Below are positions 58,804 through 64,000 of a DNA stretch of 64,000 bases, piece by piece; within the stretch, counting starts at the first letter, position 1, and every line of letters begins with the position of its first letter. The notes under the pieces were generated by a model that was given only the letters and a program-made list of their open reading frames with translations, had not been told where the DNA came from and searched no databases. Both the position numbers and the translations under genes were made by a program. This stretch comes from Populus alba (lineage: Eukaryota > Streptophyta > Magnoliopsida > Malpighiales > Salicaceae), in the NCBI RefSeq assembly GCF_005239225.2, contig NC_133284.1, positions 1,765,770 through 1,829,769 on the forward strand, in the 5' to 3' direction.

Positions 58804-61800
58804 TTGGCTACAAGTCTTGCTTTGTAGCGATCAATACTGCCATCATGATGTCTCTTTAGCTTATACACCCATTTATTTCTGACAACATGTGTATGTGAAG
58901 GTCTAGGACAGAGAGACCATGTGTTATTTGCCAGTAACGCATCAAATTCACGTCCCATTGCTGCTTTCCAATGTGGGTTGGATACTGCCTTTGTGAAACA
59001 AGTAGGTTCAGATTCAATGACTATACTAGATAAAACACGTAGAGGATGTCGGGTAGAATAAAAAGTTTTAAAACCAGGGAACTCTTTAGGCTTAAGACTA
59101 CCCGTTTGAGATCTGGTAACCATCTGTCTAGGCAGTTCAAAAGACATTGCAGGAGAAGAAACAGGATCAGCTAAGGACACAGTGGCGGTAGGAGAAGGCA
59201 ATATTGGAGAAGACAGGACAGGGGATATGGCAGGACAAAAGCTAGAATCAGATAATGACACATGTTCGGTGGAATAAGGTGTAGGAATTGGAGTTGCAAT
59301 TGTGGAAGGTGGTAAGGATGGACCTGCAGTAGAAGGAGGACTTTCGGTTGCAGTAGAATTGAAAATTATAACTAGTGGAGTAGAATTGAAATGCTGAGCA
59401 TGAGAAATTAAAGGAATTAATTTGGAAGGAAGAGTAATACCTGGCGACTGGTTGCTCGTAGGAGTGGCAGAAGAATGACTTTTATCCAAGTGAGGGAAAG
59501 TGTCTTCATCAAAAACAACATGCCTGGAAATAAACACCCTGCCTGTAGCAAAATCTAAACACCGATAACCTTTGTGCTGACTGGAATATCCTAAGAAAAT
59601 ACATTGTTTGCTTCTAAAAGCCAACTTATGTTTTTCATATGGTCTGAGATAAGGATAACATGCATAACCAAAGGTGCGCAAGTCAGAGTAGCGAGGCATA
59701 GTTTTATGGAGAACAAAGTAAGGTGTGATATTATTAAGGACTTTCGTTGGTAAACGATTGATCAGGTATACTGAAGTAAAGAAGGCATCTACCCAATAAC
59801 AGTTTGGAAGACAAGCTTGTGCTAATAAAGTCAATCCCATTTCTTGAATATGGCGATGTTTACGTTCAGCAATTCCATTTTGTGGGGATGTATAGGGACA
59901 TGTCAAGCGATGAAATATTCCATGTTTAGCTAAAAAATTCTGAAATTCTGTTGATAAGTATTCTCCACCATTATCAGATTGTAGTTGTTGAATCGTGCAG
60001 GAGAATAAATTTTCAACAAGAACTTTATATTGTTGAAATATGGAAAAAACGTCACTTTTAAAACGCATAGGATACATCCATGTAAAGCGACTAAAATCAT
60101 CAATGAATAAAACATAATATCGACATCCCCCTACTGAAGTAACAGGAGATATCCAGACATCAGTGTGAATCAAGGCTAAAGGTCTGGCCGATTGTCTTTG
60201 AGAATCACTAAAGGGTAGTTTTTTAGCTTTTCCTAACTGACAAGGAGAACAAATACTTGATTTGCTAGGTGACTCTTTTATTGGTAGGAAAGAAGATAAA
60301 TAATTTAAAATGGAATTGGAAGGATGACCAAGGTGTTTATGCCATTGATCTCTAGTTGCCTTTGTCCCTAATTTAGAAGTAAAACAACGAAATTGCTTGG
60401 TGCAATTTTTATTCCCATTGATTGGATAAAGGCCATTCTCAACCAGCCCTTGGAGCAGCAGTCGGTTGGTCGTGTTTTCCTTGACAAAAAAAGAAGTTCC
60501 AGTAAGTATGAAGTAACAATTATTGTCAAGGCAGAATTGATTAATGGACAAGAGATTAGATGCAGCTTGAGGACAATACAAAACATTATTCAGACGGAAA
60601 GAATTATGTGATGTATTTAACAAGGAGGAACCAATATTTTGAATCATCAAACCTGAACCATTTCCAACTTGGACAGTATCCATACCATCATAAGGCTGCA
60701 GGGTTGTTAAATCTGCTACATTAGCAGTAATGTGAGCATTAGCCCCACTGTCAGCATACCAAGTTTGTTGCTCAAAAGTATTATTGGCTTCAGCAGCCAT
60801 GGCTGCCAATTCAGAAGGAGGTCGTCTGCCCTGAAAAGAAAAGTTAAACCGCTGAAAACAATCCAATGCAGCATGACCAGATTTGTCACATATTTGACAT
60901 TGTGGTATGTCATATGAAGGAACACGATCACTATGAGGCTGAATTCTGGAAGGGCCTCGAGGTAGTGCAGAATGTGGCTGGAATTTGGCAGGAATCATTG
61001 CAGGTTTCCGTTTTTGATAATGAGATGTTTTTGCAGCAAAAACAAAATTATGAGTTTGGATGGGATTGGAGGCTTCAAGTAATGTTTCAAAACTGAGAAG
61101 TTCAGATTGAAATTCATCCAAAGATAGATCTTTATCTCTGCAAGCAAAATTATAGGACGTGATAAAGGGTGTAAAGTGGGGACGAAGACCTCCAATTAGA
61201 AATGTAATGAAGTCTTGATCGTCGACAGGTTTGCCTGCAGCAGCAAGTTGATCAGCCAACAGTTTAGCATCTTCAAGAAATGCAGAACATGGTCGGTTGC
61301 CTTGAACAAGAGTCTAAAGTTGCCTTTTAAGAAGAGCAATACGGGACCTTGAGGTAGATGAAAATCTTGCCTGAAGAGAGTCCCAAACTTGTCTGGAAGT
61401 CTTTAGATTAAAGACAGTAGAAACTAACTTCTCAGAAATGGAAGCTAGTAGCCAGCTAAGAACACAATTATCTTGTTTGAACCAAATTGCGTAAGCTGGA
61501 TTAGAAGAATTATCTAAAAGAGTTCTGGTTGGTGGCTCTGCAGAACCATCAATCATACCATTGAGATCATGGCTACGAAGAAAGACTTGAAATTGAACAC
61601 TCCATGGCAGGTAATTATGTCCTTCAAGTCTTTGACTGACTGGTTGTGAATTGGATTGAATCTTTTGGGGTGAAGAGAACAGGGGAAGAGTTGTAGAATC
61701 AGATGAAGTCATGGTTGATGAAAAAGAAAGAGTTGTGTTTGTGTTTAATGTGCGGAAGCTGTGGCAAATCAGGTGTTAACCTATATTTGCTCTGATACCA

Positions 61801-62074
61801 TGAAAGAATTAAAGAAACTAACAATGGACGTTGACAGAAGATGAAGAAGAACTATATTCTCTGCATACTATTTTATTTACAGTGTGCATATATATATGCG
61901 TACAATCTTAAAGATAGGATAAGTGCAAGTATTTGAATTTTGAAACTATAACAGATTTGAAACTATAACAGATTATCTTTATTCATCTTCTTCTGATCTT
62001 CATCTGATCTTTCTCCCATGCTTGATTCTGCTCCTGATTTTGTTGACGTTGTTATGCTATTCAATACTCTAACA
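58804..62074 (-). mobile_element. Ty1/Copia retrotransposon 2, 3'-truncated, inserted in DUF247 copy E/F
   Basis: In order on the minus strand: 5' LTR (61801-62074); primer-binding site TGGTATCAGAGC (61789-61800); Gag from the ATG at 61712 with a UBN2-type domain; zinc knuckle CQICDKSGHAALDC (about 60903-60862); protease WYADSGANAHIT (about 60765); integrase with HTDVW, FIDDFSRFTW and SDNGGEY (about 60160-59965); then the first part of reverse transcriptase, ending KARLVAK at about 58804. The catalytic RT motif, RNase H, purine tract and 3' LTR are deleted. One in-frame TAG (61314-61316) interrupts Gag; otherwise the frame is open for 861 codons. The deletion also took about 60 bp of the host gene, so the insertion is not flanked by a complete target duplication. 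Confidence 0.93.
61801..62074 (-). repeat. 5' LTR and adjoining primer-binding site of Copia element 2
   Basis: A 274-bp repeat runs on the minus strand from TGTTAGAGTATTGAATAGC to TTCTTTCA, directly followed by the initiator-tRNA-Met primer site TGGTATCAGAGC. A TATA-like TA run (about 61890) and two copies of ATAGTTTCAAA lie inside. It differs from the LTR of element 1, so the two belong to different Copia families. Confidence 0.88.
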
Positions 62075-62744
62075 ATAAAGGCCATCTGTGTGTTAAGAAT
62101 TCAAAGGTGAGCTCATTCAAGGAAATAGGGCACCATATTCTGGATAGCTTAATCAAGTCTTCTAGAATGAAGAATGGAAGCTGATTTTCAAGCAAGCACA
62201 TGTCCCTGGATACATCATTGATCATCCAAGGTTTACCGAATATACGGTCATTTCTGAATCCAATATTTTCGAAGACACTATTTCCGAAGCAAATCCTCAG
62301 TAGGACCATGATGACGAAGGAGCAATCGAGAAGCATCATTTTCACAAATTTTTCACTGCTAAGCTTTTCAAAGGTTGCTGCGTAACAGTTTCGCAATGGA
62401 GTTTCCTTCTCTGCAATAAATGCAATAAAATCCTCAAGGTTTACCTCGCTGAATTTAAGAAAATCTTGAAGGTACATTTTCTTATGCTCTTCCATTTCTT
62501 GTAGCTCTTTTTTTCCATGGTGAAGTGGGCCGATGGAGACTACTTGAGGTGTATAAGCTCGTCTGTTTAACTTGAGTAGTCTCTTAGGAACCCTGTAGAT
62601 TGAACACTCATCGGAGAAAGGACGAAATTTATTGAACTCCTCTTGCATGGACGTTGCTAACTTGTTAGTGTTAACCGAACCATGATCTCCCTTGTTCATC
62701 AGCTGATCAGTTGAGGTTCCAGCAATCTCCGTCCTGTGTCTCAT
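62075..62744 (-). pseudogene. DUF247 copy F: N-terminal part of the gene split by Copia 2
   Basis: From the ATG at 62744 the frame gives a normal DUF247 N-terminus of about 223 residues: IYRVPKRLL, YTPQVVSIGPLHHGKKELQE, MMLLDCSFVIMVLL, LLENQLPFFILEDLIKLS. It stops at the Copia LTR (62074), reading a few LTR codons to a stop at 62061. The rest of the gene is at 58240-58803, beyond the element. It carries a four-codon N-terminal extension (MRHR) with a real ATG, where copies A and C have TTG. This subtype is clearly distinct from A, C and D. The truncated frame could be translated, but it lacks the C-terminal half and membrane helix. Confidence 0.9.
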
Positions 62745-62953
62745 TGAGTGATCTCTCCTGTCAAAATTACCAAATCATTTATTAATACGGATGCGTTAAA
62801 AAATTCCAACACAAATGTAAAAAGGAAATGAAAATATCACACAAAATATTGTCAGACAATCACAAAAATATTTGGAAGGAATCGAATCTGAATTATTTCA
62901 ACATACATAGCTTCTCTAAATTACAACTTGCATACTTAGATTTGCTTCAAAAC

Positions 62954-62984
<31 letters not shown>

Positions 62985-63205
62985 CGCGCTGTTTAATCTT
63001 TACACTGACTATGCTTGATAGAGAGTTTAAGAATGTTATATGATATTTCTGCGATGGACATGAATTCTTTATTAGCAAAATATTAAAAAAAATGATACTT
63101 TTACTCTGCAGCACCCATAAATCAGTATTCATTTTAATAATATTTTTTTTCTTAATTTTTTTTAATATTTATTTTATTAAAAATTAAATTTCTTGATTTA
63201 TTTTA
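62745..63205. other. 5' flank of DUF247 copy F
   Basis: The first about 210 bp match the 5' flanks of copies A, B and D (TTCCAACACAAATGTAAA...GAATCGAATCTGAATTATT), then the TA/GC microsatellite, then AT-rich spacer. No gene. Confidence 0.7.
62954..62989. repeat. Compound (AT)13(GC)5 microsatellite
   Basis: An uninterrupted AT run at 62954-62979 is followed directly by GCGCGCGCGC to 62989. It occupies the position of the TATATA motif in the copy-A promoter. Alternating GC of this kind can adopt Z-DNA in vitro. Confidence 0.93.
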
Positions 63206-63375
63206 TTTTATTTTATATGATCCATAAGGGCGGAGCCAGGACATTAGATTTATGGGGGCAAATTAAAAAAAAAACTTTTAGAGGGGCTAAATGTTAAAAT
63301 TTACTAATTTAAAGGCTAAAATTTATAATTTTTCATGGGGGTGACATTAGGGAAGAATTTGGAGGGGCCTGCCAC
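63206..63375. repeat. Remnant of a dispersed plant repeat (GGAGCCAGGA type)
   Basis: Starts near GGGCGGAGCCAGGACATTAG and ends near GGAGGGGCCTGCCACCC, with ATGGGGG and GAGGGGCTAAATGTTAAA between. I recognise this style from common plant transposon remnants but cannot assign a family. Confidence 0.45.
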
Positions 63376-63419
63376 CCTCAACCTCTATCCTTGATGACCC
63401 AAGTTATGGATTTAGAGTG

Positions 63420-64000
63420 TGTTTGGTATTGCAGAAGCTTTTGTGGTTGTGGTTTTGAAAAACAATTGTTTTATAAAAAGTACTTTTAGTTGAGATTGGT
63501 TTGAAAAAATAGGTGTTTGGTTAAAATTGAGATTGAAGAAAAAGTAGTTTAATGTGTTTGGTTAAAAAAATACTTTTCAAATTGAGGTTATAAAATAATT
63601 AATATATATATATATATATATATTAATACTAATAATTTTTAATTTAAATATTGTAAATTTAATTACTGTTATTACATCATAAAATAAATAATATTGATAT
63701 CAAATTTTTTTTATTATTCCATTAACCTATGTGCAATGTCATCACATATGAAATCTATCTAATAAGGACTATATTTTTCATGGTTTCTTAAGCGCGCAAC
63801 AACAAAAACTGAATCTTTTGTTACGTCATCAAACGATCTCCTTCTAATTTTTTGAATAGAACACAATTAAAATAAAAATAAAAATAAAAACTGAATTTTA
63901 TTTTACTGGGCTGGACTTGGCAATAACATAATTGGAATTGCGATCAAATTTCACAAATGCTATGTCATTATGCGATATCCTTCTAATTTATATAGTGTTA
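63420..64000 (-). mobile_element. MITE-like element, truncated by the window end
   Basis: Begins with the TGTTTGGTATTGCAGAAGC-type end shared by other MITE-like copies here. Its distal half (63700-64000) is the inverted homologue of 14565-14760 and 14950-15003. A TA microsatellite lies at 63602-63623. No coding capacity. The right end is outside the window. Confidence 0.7.

Noticed and set aside
58804..62074. Intact, autonomous Copia element
   Set aside because: The 861-codon frame is impressive, but the RT catalytic motif, RNase H and 3' LTR are missing and Gag has a stop.

Overview
This window is nuclear DNA of a dicot plant, most likely a poplar (Populus, Salicaceae). The evidence is spliced genes with GT..AG introns, long AT-rich spacers, Copia LTR retrotransposons, tRNA-derived SINEs with a poplar-type body, a TRIM element, Helitron ends, many short TGTTTGG-bounded MITE-like repeats, and a tandem family of DUF247 genes. 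The genus is an inference from repeat style and gene families. No search was run. Nothing prokaryotic (operons, CRISPR, phage) is present.

Left part, 1-8 kb. Two intron-containing genes lie on the minus strand: a three-exon gene for a conserved plant protein of unknown function (86-1692), and a six-exon bHLH transcription factor of the FLOWERING BHLH / AKS type (5269-7396). Between them is a relic of the N-terminus of a CC-NBS-LRR resistance gene with one frameshift.

Middle part, 8-30 kb. This is gene-poor and AT-rich. It holds two or three SINEs (one with a perfect 12-bp target-site duplication), a TRIM, a hairpin-rich MITE, a FAR1-related pseudogene with internal deletions, and a 164-bp tandem duplication. 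At 30516-31622 is an intact intronless gene for a secreted leucine-rich-repeat protein of the DRT100 type, with a TATA box just upstream.

Right part, 33-64 kb. This is a DUF247 gene cluster built by segmental duplication and then broken by transposons. Two full-length copies (A at 34495-35799, C at 47598-48902) are about 86% identical by my count. Copy B lacks its N-terminal part. Copy D keeps only its C-terminal half and has a 5'-truncated Copia element on its 3' side. Copy E/F is split by a second Copia element that has lost its own 3' half. Three modules carry a small plus-strand DUF247 fragment, opposite in orientation to the genes. The spacer next to copy A (35.8-39.3 kb) recurs almost unchanged next to copy D (54.8-58.1 kb). 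Between B and C are two tandem minus-strand Helitron-like 3' ends, with minisatellite arrays built around a GGGTTAACCC-like core.

The intact genes have no evident shared pathway. The main story is birth-and-death evolution of a membrane-anchored DUF247 family, with retrotransposon insertion, microhomology deletions, templated filler and tandem duplication readable base by base.
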